NCBI GenBank assembly: GCA_025774735.1
Contig: JALGZU010000109.1
Coordinates: 1-13,503, forward strand
Source: a candidate division LCP-89 bacterium
GTDB lineage: Bacteria > Electryoneota > B3-LCP
Direction of reading: 5' to 3'
DNA: 13,503 bases
Shown one piece after another: positions 1 through 6,586 of this stretch. A model generated the notes under the pieces. That model saw only the letters and a list, made by a program, of their open reading frames with translations, ran no database searches and was not told the DNA's origin. A program made the position numbers and the translations under genes. Within the stretch, counting starts at the first letter, position 1, and each line of letters starts with the position of its first letter.

Positions 1-801
1 CAGGAACATCAACATCTGGTCGGCGCTCGTGTTCTGCGCCTCATCCAGGATGGCGAACGAATCGGAAAGCGTCCGACCTCTCATGTAAGCCAGCGGCGCA
101 ATTTCAATCGTGTTCCGCTCAATCTGTCGCTTGACGCGATCCACCGGCATCATTTCCATCAACGCATCGTAGAGCGGCCGGAAGTAGGGATCGACTTTCT
201 CCTTCAAATCGCCTGGTAAAAATCCCAGGTTCTCGCCCGCCTCCACCGCCGGCCTGACCAGGATGATGCGCTTGACTTCCTTCTGCGCCAGGGATTGAAC
301 CGCCATGGCGACCGCAAGATAAGTCTTCCCCGTCCCCGCAGGTCCCATGGCGAAAACGACGTCGTTGGCCCGGGAAGCCTGGTAGTAGCGCTCCTGGTTG
401 GCGGAACGGAGGTGGATGCGCTTCTCCGGTGTCTCAATGAGGGAAAATGCAGAAGGAATCTTCCGTTCTTCCAGCTGCTTCTCATTCGACATTAAGCGCA
501 GAACCGTCTCTACGTCCTCCCCTTCGACGACGCCGCGCTTCCGCAATATCCGGATCAGCTCAATAATCACGCTACGCCCTTGAGCCACGTCTTTGGCGCT
601 GCCCGAAATGAGAATGGTATCGCTCTTGGCGACGATCTTGGCACTCAGACAGGCGCGCAGGACCTTTAAATTGCGGTCGTGAATTCCCGCCAGACTGAAG
701 AGCTCACCATCCAGAATAGGGATCTCAACATTCTCAATTTTCTGGTGGCTTTTCGAAGTCTCCGGGACCTGTTCAACCACCTTCTTCACATCAGCGTCCA
801 T
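1..801 (-). CDS. phoH: PhoH-family P-loop ATPase (partial, C-terminus beyond the left edge)
   Basis: PhoH-like cytoplasmic ATPase, a family often linked to RNA metabolism next to ybeY; its exact role is unsettled. 267 residues are visible and the frame is open to base 1. An N-terminal KH-like part (about residues 25-90) precedes the P-loop domain. Walker A GPAGTGKT lies at residues 153-160, the VRPAVEAGE motif at 182-190, and Walker B ILDEAQN at 251-257. The family is usually about 320-330 residues, so roughly 55-60 residues are missing. The start is uncertain: ATG at 801, or an in-frame GTG at 814-816 that overlaps the stop of a possible small ORF (GTGA) and has AAGG only 3 nt upstream. An in-frame stop at 823-825 rules out anything longer. 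A good promoter lies at 1064-1092. The family call is secure from the motifs. Confidence 0.95.
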   Translation of the reverse strand, partial: MDADVKKVVEQVPETSKSHQKIENVEIPILDGELFSLAGIHDRNLKVLRACLSAKIVAKSDTILISGSAKDVAQGRSVIIELIRILRKRGVVEGEDVETVLRLMSNEKQLEERKIPSAFSLIETPEKRIHLRSANQERYYQASRANDVVFAMGPAGTGKTYLAVAMAVQSLAQKEVKRIILVRPAVEAGENLGFLPGDLKEKVDPYFRPLYDALMEMMPVDRVKRQIERNTIEIAPLAYMRGRTLSDSFAILDEAQNTSADQMLMFL

Positions 802-812
802 GGAATCTGCTT

Positions 813-998
813 TCACTTGCCTTCATAGAAAAAGCCCCGGTCCGTACAGGCGGCCAGAGCCTGAAATGGCTCTAATTTGTACCAATGTCGAGATACTTCA
901 GCGACAACGCTGGGAGTGTTTCCCAGTGAAATACGGTATCCAGATCGTTGTCGTGGGCTCGTGTCCACCAGTCGCGGCGGTTCTCCGAAATAAAACAC
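813..998 (-). CDS. Possible 61-residue leader peptide / small ORF upstream of phoH
   Basis: I do not recognise this product. It starts at GTG (996-998), preceded by a good Shine-Dalgarno (GAGGTGA, about 7 nt away), and its TGA overlaps a candidate GTG start of phoH as GTGA. It lies wholly in the presumed phoH transcript from the promoter at 1064-1092. The peptide is mixed, with an aromatic/charged end (RHWYKLEPF, then GFFYEGK) and no signal or membrane segment. Against it: third codon positions are not clearly G/C-rich as in the neighbours, and nested inverted repeats (902-953) within it could mean the region works as RNA. It could be a real small protein, a translated leader controlling phoH, or chance. 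Confidence 0.3.
   Translation of the reverse strand: MFYFGEPPRLVDTSPRQRSGYRISLGNTPSVVAEVSRHWYKLEPFQALAACTDRGFFYEGK
902..953 (-). repeat. Nested inverted repeat in the phoH leader
   Basis: CGACAACG (902-909) is the exact reverse complement of 946-953. Inside it, CTGGGA (910-915 region) pairs with TCCCAG (921-926) over a 5-nt loop. In the minus-strand RNA the two helices would stack with a 19-nt bulge on the 5' side. A second hairpin, AGAGCC/GGCTCT (856-861/868-873), follows nearer to phoH. None is followed by a U-tract, so these are not intrinsic terminators. They may form a structured 5' leader. Confidence 0.45.
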
Positions 999-1063
999 AA
1001 CTTTGTCACCTCAGGGATCCGAAAATGTAGCGTTTCCCCGCCCCCATGGTTTGAATTTTGTAT

Positions 1064-1092
1064 AAGATAATCATAAATATCCGGTTTGTCAA
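1064..1092 (-). promoter_or_regulatory. Sigma-70-type promoter for phoH
   Basis: On the minus strand a perfect -35 TTGACA (1087-1092) is followed after exactly 17 nt by TATCTT (1064-1069), 4 of 6 matches to the -10 consensus, in AT-rich DNA. Transcription would begin near 1056-1058, giving a leader of about 255 nt before the ATG at 801. This suggests phoH is not only read through from the Nudix gene. The remainder of 802-1166 holds no convincing gene apart from the small ORF at 813-998. Confidence 0.7.
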
Positions 1093-1166
1093 GTTAAATC
1101 TACTCATCCCGACGCCTGTGCAGATTCTGTATTTTATGGGGAAATAACGACTTGATTGGCCAAATA

Positions 1167-1697
1167 TCAGCTAAAATGGACCAGGTAAAGCCAGGCGATG
1201 ATTGTCTTCCCATCCCTGATCTCACCACCCCGTATCATGCGGTCGATTTCCTCCGGTGAATGCGTCTCAACTTCAACCTTCTCATCGGGATCCGGGTTGC
1301 TGGAACCGGGGAGTAAATCAACGGCACGATAGAACCAGTGCAGCTCGTCGCTGTATCCCGGCAGAGGATAGGCTTTCAGAATCGGCTCCCACGCCCCGTC
1401 ACGGTAACCGGTCTCCTCCTGCAGTTCCCGTTGAGCGCTGCTCAGAGGGTCTTCGCCCGGATCGATCTTGCCGGCCGGAAACTCCAGGGTTTCCAGGCCA
1501 AGGGCATATCGAAACTGCCGTACCAGAACGAATCGCCCATCAGCCAGTTGTGGGACAATCACCGCCGCCCCGGGATGCCGGATAACTTCGCGAACCTCTT
1601 CGTTCCCGCCGGGCACTGTCACAACGTCACGAAAGACTTTCAACAGCTTGCCATCGTAAACGCAGGCGCCGTGCCGATAGATCTCTTTCAATTCCAC
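1167..1697 (-). CDS. nudF: Nudix hydrolase, ADP-ribose pyrophosphatase type
   Basis: Hydrolyses ADP-ribose (and possibly related nucleoside diphosphate sugars) to AMP and ribose 5-phosphate in the cytoplasm, with Mg2+. Counting from the ATG at 1703, the complete Nudix box G-x5-E-x7-R-E-L-x-E-E-x-G-Y spans residues 78-100, with catalytic REL and EE intact. PGYSDE at 115-120, downstream of the box, is the ADP-ribose subfamily signature. The length (176-178 residues) fits the family. Start: GGAGG (1704-1708) directly abuts the ATG at 1701-1703, which is too close, but is 6 nt from the in-frame GTG at 1695-1697, so I prefer the GTG (two residues shorter). It is divergent from pdxA and codirectional with phoH, 366 bp upstream. 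No terminator is visible after it. Confidence 0.92.
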   Translation of the reverse strand: MELKEIYRHGACVYDGKLLKVFRDVVTVPGGNEEVREVIRHPGAAVIVPQLADGRFVLVRQFRYALGLETLEFPAGKIDPGEDPLSSAQRELQEETGYRDGAWEPILKAYPLPGYSDELHWFYRAVDLLPGSSNPDPDEKVEVETHSPEEIDRMIRGGEIRDGKTIIAWLYLVHFS

Positions 1698-1915
1698 AGA
1701 CATCCTCCGCAGATTGGGGAACCTCTTGCCTTCAGCTTGAGACGACTTGAGTAAATAGAAACAGGGCCAGGAACTCGACGTCCCTCAGCCCTGCATTTTT
1801 GACACATCATCTCTCAGGAGGTTCCATAGATGTAACTTAACCCGGTTACGGTTGGTTCCTGCAACCGGAGCCGAATCGTAGTCAAACCAAATTCGATAAG
1901 ATGCCGTTTAAACAA

Positions 1916-1944
1916 CGTTTTCCCGGATCCCTGGACGCTATAAT
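1916..1944 (+). promoter_or_regulatory. Promoter for the pdxA-ctpA-thiL-thiD operon
   Basis: A perfect -10 TATAAT lies at 1939-1944, 23 nt before the pdxA ATG. The -35 at 17-nt spacing (CGTTTT, 1916-1921) is poor and there is no TGn extension, so an activator may be needed. Upstream, CCGGTT (1842-1847) and AACCGG (1863-1868) form an inverted repeat that could be an operator or hairpin in this divergent intergenic region. Confidence 0.55.
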
Positions 1945-1967
1945 GCGTTGAAATAGAGGACGGCATC

Positions 1968-2987
1968 ATGAAAACATCAGATAAAATCCCTCCCATCTTC
2001 ATCAACTGCGGTGATCCCAACGGCATCGGGCCTGAAGTCAGTTTAAAAGCGCTCGCTCATCTCGGCGAGGCGGCTGAGAACCGGGTAGTGCTGGCGGGAT
2101 CGTTCACCGCCCTGACGGCGCTGAACCGCCTCCTGGGGGAACCGCTCCAGCTTCAGCTGGTGACCACACTGCAATCAGGGGGGGAGACCGCCGGGATACC
2201 GGTGGTAGAACCGTCAGGGGCGCCGGGTTTTGAGCCCGCCTACGGCGAGGTCAGTGCCGCAGCCGGAGCTATCTCCGGTCACGGCATCGAGATGGGCGTC
2301 CGGGCCTGCCTCAAAAAAGAGGCCGCCGCGCTCATCACAGCGCCTTCTTCCAAAGAAGCGCTGCATCTGGCCGGATTCGAATTTTCCGGTCAGACGGAGA
2401 TGATCGCCCATCTGGCGGGAGCTTTCCGCTACATCATGATCCTGTTCGTGGGTGCCAGACGCGTGGGGCTCTACACCACCCACCTCCCCTTGAGCCGGAT
2501 CGCCAGAGTATTGAATAAGGACGCCCTGGTCGATAAGATCTCCACGTTCAGGGAAACGTTGATTAAACGCTTCGACATTTCCGATCCGAAGATTGCAGTG
2601 ACCTCCCTGAATCCTCATGCCTCCAATGGCGGAATTTTCGGCGACGAGGAAGAGCGCATCATAATCCCGGCCATCGATGAAGCGAACCGGAACGGAGTCC
2701 AAGCTGAAGGGCCCTTCCCGGCTGACACCATCTTTCCCCGCTGGGAAAACTACGACGGTATCCTGGCGATGTATCACGACCAGGGCATGATCGCCATCAA
2801 GATGGCCGGATTCGGAAAAGCGGTCAACACCACGGGAGGATTGCCGTTTCCGCGCACCTCACCCGATCACGGCACCGCTTTTGATATAGCCGGGCAGCTC
2901 CGGGCCGATCCCGGTTCGATGGTCGAGGCGGTCAAGGCAGCGCTCACGTTTTCGCAGACCGCCCGTATCACATCGCGGCAATCTTGA
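1968..2987 (+). CDS. pdxA: 4-hydroxythreonine-4-phosphate dehydrogenase (PdxA)
   Basis: NAD-dependent oxidation of 4-phosphohydroxy-L-threonine, followed by decarboxylation, in the deoxyxylulose-5-phosphate-dependent route to pyridoxal phosphate; cytoplasmic, metal-dependent. 339 residues, normal for the family. GDPNGIGPE is at 15-23 and TAPSSKEA at 124-131. The three metal histidines are present: H172 (TTHLPL), H217 (NPHA) and H270 (YHDQ). K278, N287 and R296 match known substrate contacts. Odd: the usual GHTE substrate loop reads GQTE (Q142), and LNPHAGE reads LNPHASN. The start is supported by AGAGGA (1955-1960), 7 nt from the ATG. The stop overlaps a possible upstream start of the next gene (TGATG). 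A relative acting on a similar hydroxy-acid phosphate (PdxA2-like) is possible, but the vitamin-gene context favours PdxA. Confidence 0.93.
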   Translation: MKTSDKIPPIFINCGDPNGIGPEVSLKALAHLGEAAENRVVLAGSFTALTALNRLLGEPLQLQLVTTLQSGGETAGIPVVEPSGAPGFEPAYGEVSAAAGAISGHGIEMGVRACLKKEAAALITAPSSKEALHLAGFEFSGQTEMIAHLAGAFRYIMILFVGARRVGLYTTHLPLSRIARVLNKDALVDKISTFRETLIKRFDISDPKIAVTSLNPHASNGGIFGDEEERIIIPAIDEANRNGVQAEGPFPADTIFPRWENYDGILAMYHDQGMIAIKMAGFGKAVNTTGGLPFPRTSPDHGTAFDIAGQLRADPGSMVEAVKAALTFSQTARITSRQS

Positions 2988-3037
2988 TGAATATCCTTAT
3001 CAGTAGTAATCCGGACGAATACAAACAGGTATCGACG

Positions 3038-4738
3038 ATGAGACTGACGACACGAATTCTACCCTCTCTGCTGATCCTAATCTGCACCTTTTCGCTGGCT
3101 ACACATGCCGCTCCCTCGCGAGATGCGCAGGACCTCTACATGCAGATCAAGGAGAACATCGGCCTCTTTGGAGCCGTTTACCGGGAAATCAGTACCCGCT
3201 ATGTCGACGAGATCGATCCGCAGGAATTCATGCGGGCGGGGATCGACGGCATGCTCTCCACACTGGATCCGTACACGGTTTTCCTTGATGATGAGACGGC
3301 CAGCGATCTGCACATCATGACGGCGGGGAAATACGGCGGTGTGGGCATCGAAATCGGGGTGCGGGGCAAGGGAAAAATTCTGACCGTCATCTCTCCCATC
3401 GAAGGATCACCCGCCGAACGCCTCGGCATTCGCCCCGGCGATAAAATTATCGAAATCAGCGGCGAATCGACCTATGGCTTTACCACCTCCGATGCCGCCG
3501 ACCTGCTCAGGGGGGAAGCCGGAACCAGCGTGGACATCAAAGTGGAACGGATCGGTGTGTCGGAACCGATCCCGTACACACTGGAACGGGCCGTCATAAC
3601 TATCCGGGACGTCTCTTTTGCCGGGATACTCCAGAACGGGATCGGATACATCCGTCTCACCCGGTTTTCCCGTAACGCCGGCGGAGAAATCCGCAGGGCT
3701 CTTTTGGGCTTGAAGAACGATGGGATGGAATCCCTGATCCTGGACCTGCGCCACAATCCGGGCGGACTGCTGCCCGCGGCCGTGGAAGTCGCCCAGAACT
3801 TTATTCCCAGAGGAGAAGAGATTGTCAGCACCAGGGGCCGCGACCGCGTCTCCCACCGCCGCTACACCTCCCAGAGCAATCCGGTCTGTTCGGAAGGGCC
3901 CATTGTAGTGCTGGTGGATGAAGGCTCCGCCTCCGCGTCCGAAATCGTCTCGGGCGCTCTTCAGGACCTGGACCGGGCCGTGATTGTCGGCGAAGCCACC
4001 TTCGGGAAGGGTTTGGTGCAATCTCTGGTTGACTTCAAAGACGGCAATTCTCTCAAGGTGACCACGGCGCGCTACTACACCCCCTCGGGGAGACTCATCC
4101 AGAAGCTGGACTACTTCAACGGCGATGAGGATAGCGTCCTGCGAGCGGCGCCGGTGAGCGAAAAGCCCGAACTCGAGGAACACTATTATACCAGATCGGG
4201 GCGCACCGTTTACGGAGGAGGAGGCATCATGCCCGACCTGGAAGTCGCCCTCCCCAAATTGGATCATTATGAAACCGACCTGCTGCGCACCGGATACTTC
4301 TACGATTTCTGCAGCGATTACTTATCCCGGCATCCTGAGAAGAAGGATGCGGATAAAGATCCCGCAATTCTGTCCAGTTTTAGAGACTATCTCACCGATA
4401 GAGAGTACCGCTTTAGCGATGAAATCGAACTGGAATTGGATGACCTGCTGGTCTTGGCGGAGGGGGATTCGACCCTGAGCGAGACGGTGCATACCCTCTT
4501 GCAGGACCTTAAACGTGAAGTCGAAACCGCTCGTCCGGATCTGTTCGCCATGCATCAGGACTTTATCTCCTACCGCTTGGGTATCGAGATGGCCGGATTA
4601 CAGGAGGGCAAAGGAGGCCGTATTATCGCCGGCGCCGCAGGCGACCCCCAGATGCAGGCGGCTCTCGATCTCTTGACCCGCCCGGATATGTACGCCGAAA
4701 TCCTGAGCGGTCAGGGCCATGCCCTCCACGAGGAATGA
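3038..4738 (+). CDS. ctpA: S41-family C-terminal processing protease with PDZ domain
   Basis: Exported serine protease (Ctp/Prc type) that trims or degrades envelope proteins from their C-termini. From the ATG at 3038 (566 residues): signal peptide 1-25 (MRLTTR, then a hydrophobic run ending ATHA), PDZ domain about 100-175, and protease core about 192-350 with DLRHNPGG at 236-243. The SASAS motif places the nucleophile at S299, with D310 and the general base K324 (FGKG) at the spacing seen in E. coli Prc. A C-terminal mostly helical extension (about 407-566) is longer than in short CtpA forms. Start: an ATG at 2987 overlaps the pdxA stop but lacks a ribosome site and would put 17 polar residues before the signal peptide, so I chose 3038. 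The stop overlaps the thiL start (ATGA). Its place between vitamin genes has no obvious logic. Confidence 0.92.
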   Translation: MRLTTRILPSLLILICTFSLATHAAPSRDAQDLYMQIKENIGLFGAVYREISTRYVDEIDPQEFMRAGIDGMLSTLDPYTVFLDDETASDLHIMTAGKYGGVGIEIGVRGKGKILTVISPIEGSPAERLGIRPGDKIIEISGESTYGFTTSDAADLLRGEAGTSVDIKVERIGVSEPIPYTLERAVITIRDVSFAGILQNGIGYIRLTRFSRNAGGEIRRALLGLKNDGMESLILDLRHNPGGLLPAAVEVAQNFIPRGEEIVSTRGRDRVSHRRYTSQSNPVCSEGPIVVLVDEGSASASEIVSGALQDLDRAVIVGEATFGKGLVQSLVDFKDGNSLKVTTARYYTPSGRLIQKLDYFNGDEDSVLRAAPVSEKPELEEHYYTRSGRTVYGGGGIMPDLEVALPKLDHYETDLLRTGYFYDFCSDYLSRHPEKKDADKDPAILSSFRDYLTDREYRFSDEIELELDDLLVLAEGDSTLSETVHTLLQDLKREVETARPDLFAMHQDFISYRLGIEMAGLQEGKGGRIIAGAAGDPQMQAALDLLTRPDMYAEILSGQGHALHEE

Positions 4739-4962
4739 TGACGGGAGAATTCGAACTCATCCGTAAGTTAATCGACGGCTGGAGCTCCGCTGAAGATATC
4801 CGTGTGGGACCGGGAGATGACGCCTCCGCCGTCATTTGGCCTCTGACCGATGAAAATCTCATCCTCCAGACGACAGATCTGCTGGTTGAAGGCATTCACT
4901 TCCGCAAAGACTGGGGAACACCCCGACAGCTCGGCTGGAAGTCCCTGGCCGTAAACCTCTAA
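4735..4962 (+). CDS. thiL: ThiL N-terminal fragment (75 residues)
   Basis: The part of thiL actually translated before the duplication-induced stop. It carries the Mg-ATP loop GPGDDA (25-30) and TTDLL (46-50) and ends at WKSLAVNL. On its own it lacks most of the substrate and ATP site and should be inactive. Confidence 0.6.
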   Translation: MMTGEFELIRKLIDGWSSAEDIRVGPGDDASAVIWPLTDENLILQTTDLLVEGIHFRKDWGTPRQLGWKSLAVNL

Positions 4963-4982
4963 GTCCCTGGCCGTAAACCTCT
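4939..4982 (+). repeat. Perfect 22-bp tandem direct duplication inside thiL
   Basis: Two identical 22-bp copies lie side by side, 4939-4960 and 4961-4982, each beginning AAGTCCCTGG and ending GTAAACCTCT. Because 22 is not a multiple of 3, the copy shifts the frame by +1 and creates TAA at the junction. Either copy alone encodes the conserved K-S-L-A-V-N-L segment of ThiL. Confidence 0.98.
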
Positions 4983-4996
4983 CAGATATCGCCGCC

Positions 4997-5749
4997 ATGG
5001 GAGGACGGCCGCTGCACACCCACCTCTCCCTGGCCATCCCCAAAACCTGGACCGAAGCGGAAATCCTCGAATTTATGGGTGGATACAGAGCGCTCGCAGA
5101 GCAATATGGGATCAGTTTGCTGGGGGGGGATCTGTCCCGCTCCGACCGAGACTTTGTCATCTCCGCTTCAGTCAACGGAACGGCACCTTCGAGAAGCGTG
5201 ATAGGCCGAGGAGGAGCGGAACCGGGTGACGTCATCTGGGTTTCGGGCACACTCGGCGGAGCCGCGGCGGGATTGGCGTTTTTAAGGGAAGAAGCCGCCA
5301 CTGATTGCCCTGATGAACTGCTCGAAGCCTTCCTCGTGCCCCAACCGGAAGTAGAACTGGGGCTGACCTGTTCGAAGAGTGGCCGGGTCAAAGCCCTGAT
5401 CGATATTTCGGATGGATTGGCCGGCGACCTCGGGCACATCCTGAAGGCATCCGGCGTCGGTGCAACGCTGCAGGAGGAGGCGCTACCGGTTGCGAAGGAT
5501 TTGCGGGAGATCGCCCGACGCAAAAACTTGAATCTAAACGATCTGGTGCTGCGAGGCGGGGAAGACTACCGTCTCCTCGGCTGTACGGCCCGGCCCGCTT
5601 TCGATGGACTATGCAATCTGGGTAGGAAGTGGTTGGGTAGAGAAATTTTCCCCATAGGTCACATCGAAAGCCAGCCGGGTTTGCGCCTGCAGCACGCAGA
5701 TGGCAAATGCGAAATCCTCGCCCCGAAAGGGCACGATCATTTCACCTAA
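4997..5749 (+). CDS. thiL: ThiL C-terminal fragment (250 residues)
   Basis: The downstream frame of thiL, open from just after 4954. The first ATG (4997) is the native Met of AAMGG and has no Shine-Dalgarno, so independent translation is doubtful. It contains the rest of the AIR-synthase-like fold: GGDLSRSDRD, the GTLGGAAAG turn, LIDISDGLAGDLG and GGEDYRLL. It lacks the N-terminal nucleotide loop, so it is probably non-functional alone. thiD starts 15 bp after its stop. Confidence 0.6.
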   Translation: MGGRPLHTHLSLAIPKTWTEAEILEFMGGYRALAEQYGISLLGGDLSRSDRDFVISASVNGTAPSRSVIGRGGAEPGDVIWVSGTLGGAAAGLAFLREEAATDCPDELLEAFLVPQPEVELGLTCSKSGRVKALIDISDGLAGDLGHILKASGVGATLQEEALPVAKDLREIARRKNLNLNDLVLRGGEDYRLLGCTARPAFDGLCNLGRKWLGREIFPIGHIESQPGLRLQHADGKCEILAPKGHDHFT

Positions 5750-5764
5750 ACTGTGAATTTATCC

Positions 5765-6586
5765 ATGAACCAGAAGGCTGCGGTACTGAGTGTTGCGGGC
5801 TTCGATCCCACCGCGGGAGCCGGCATCCTGGTGGATGCCGCCGTCATCCGATCCCTGGGCCTTCATCCCCTGACCGTACTCACCTCTGTGGCTGCACAGG
5901 GGTCGGCAGGAGTCCTCCAAATCCATCCTCTCCCCGCCTCCCTGATACAGCGCGAAATCGAAATCATCAGCCGTGAGTTCGACCCGCAAGCCTGCAAGAT
6001 CGGCATGCTCTACAGCCCCGAGGCGGTCCTGACCACGGTGGAATTTCTCAGCCAGCACCCTCTGCCAGCCGTCCTCGACCCTGTCCTCAAAGCCAGCGGA
6101 GGAGGAGATCTGGTCACCTCGGAAGCGCTGGACTTTCTGGAGAAGAATCTCATCCCTCGCTGTCGCATCGTCACCCCCAACCTGATCGAAGCGGCAGCCT
6201 TTCTCGAAAGGGAGATTCGCGACCGTGACGGAGCTGAACGCGCAGCTCTGGACCTCCACGCGCACTGGAACTGCGCCGTGCTCATAAAAGGGGGCCACCT
6301 GGCAGGTGATCCCTGTGACGTTCTCGCCCTCGACGGCTCCACGATTCATTATCCCCATGAACGCTTCCACGGCGCTGTCACCGTGCGCGGCACCGGGTGC
6401 GCCCTCAGCACGGCCATAGCCGCCGGTTTAGCCCGAGGTTACGAGTTGAAAACCGCTGTAGAATCAGCATCCCACTATGTGCAGGAGGCGATCCGCAGAG
6501 CCTACCACGCCGGCCTCCGCGATGACGTCCGCTTCCTCGAGTTACTTACTGAACCGTCTTCAGAGCAAAGTCCCCCTTCTCGATGA
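5765..6586 (+). CDS. thiD: Hydroxymethylpyrimidine (phosphate) kinase ThiD
   Basis: Phosphorylates HMP and then HMP-phosphate to HMP-pyrophosphate for thiamine synthesis; ribokinase-fold, cytoplasmic. From the ATG at 5765 (273 residues): AGFDPTAGAGI (11-21, usually AGxDSSGGAGI, so slightly altered), SVAAQGSAGV (41-50), LDPVLKASGGG (104-114), TPNLIEA (137-143), LIKGGHL (173-179), and the anion-hole/catalytic GTGCALS (209-215). A GTG at 5753 is in frame, but the ATG gives the usual short lead into the first beta strand. No Shine-Dalgarno is evident, so translation may depend on ribosomes finishing thiL 15 bp upstream, which the thiL frameshift need not abolish. The last 41 bp overlap the end of the convergent rubrerythrin gene, giving a polar tail. 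Some homologues also phosphorylate pyridoxine, which would suit the neighbouring pdxA. Confidence 0.93.
   Translation: MNQKAAVLSVAGFDPTAGAGILVDAAVIRSLGLHPLTVLTSVAAQGSAGVLQIHPLPASLIQREIEIISREFDPQACKIGMLYSPEAVLTTVEFLSQHPLPAVLDPVLKASGGGDLVTSEALDFLEKNLIPRCRIVTPNLIEAAAFLEREIRDRDGAERAALDLHAHWNCAVLIKGGHLAGDPCDVLALDGSTIHYPHERFHGAVTVRGTGCALSTAIAAGLARGYELKTAVESASHYVQEAIRRAYHAGLRDDVRFLELLTEPSSEQSPPSR

Larger units (their letters stand above)
4735..5749 (+). pseudogene. thiL: thiL, thiamine-monophosphate kinase, split by a 22-bp tandem duplication
   Basis: ThiL phosphorylates thiamine monophosphate to thiamine pyrophosphate with ATP, the last step of the pathway. All family motifs are present but in two frames: GPGDDA (25-30) and TTDLLVEGIHF (46-56) in the first; SDIAAMGG, GGDLSRS, GTLGGAAAGL, ISDGLAGDLG and GGEDYRLL in the second. 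At 4939-4982 a 22-bp segment occurs twice head to tail, so the first frame meets TAA at 4960-4962. Removing one copy joins WKSLAVNL to SDIAAMGG and gives an uninterrupted 330-residue ThiL of normal length. No other damage is seen, so the event is recent, reversible, or an assembly error. The 5' end overlaps the protease stop (ATGA), with GAGGA just before. Alternative start: ATG at 4738. Confidence 0.93.

Noticed and set aside
908..928. Hairpin near phoH as an intrinsic terminator
   Set aside because: No T-tract follows on either strand; better seen as part of a leader structure.
1762..1800. Terminator-like CAGGGC/GCCCTG stem followed by TTTTT on the plus strand
   Set aside because: The loop is 20 nt and no plus-strand gene ends upstream; it lies just before the divergent Nudix gene.
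2214..2777. Minus-strand open frame (187 codons) antisense to pdxA
   Set aside because: Opposite conserved PdxA metal-site motifs, with no promoter or ribosome site.
3407..4267. Long minus-strand open frame (286 codons) antisense to the S41 protease
   Set aside because: It mirrors a gene with intact catalytic motifs and is explained by G/C-rich third positions; the product has no recognisable domain and no ribosome site.
4768..5523. Minus-strand open frame (251 codons) antisense to thiL
   Set aside because: Low-complexity Ser/Arg/Pro-rich product opposite clear ThiL motifs; a shadow of the coding strand.
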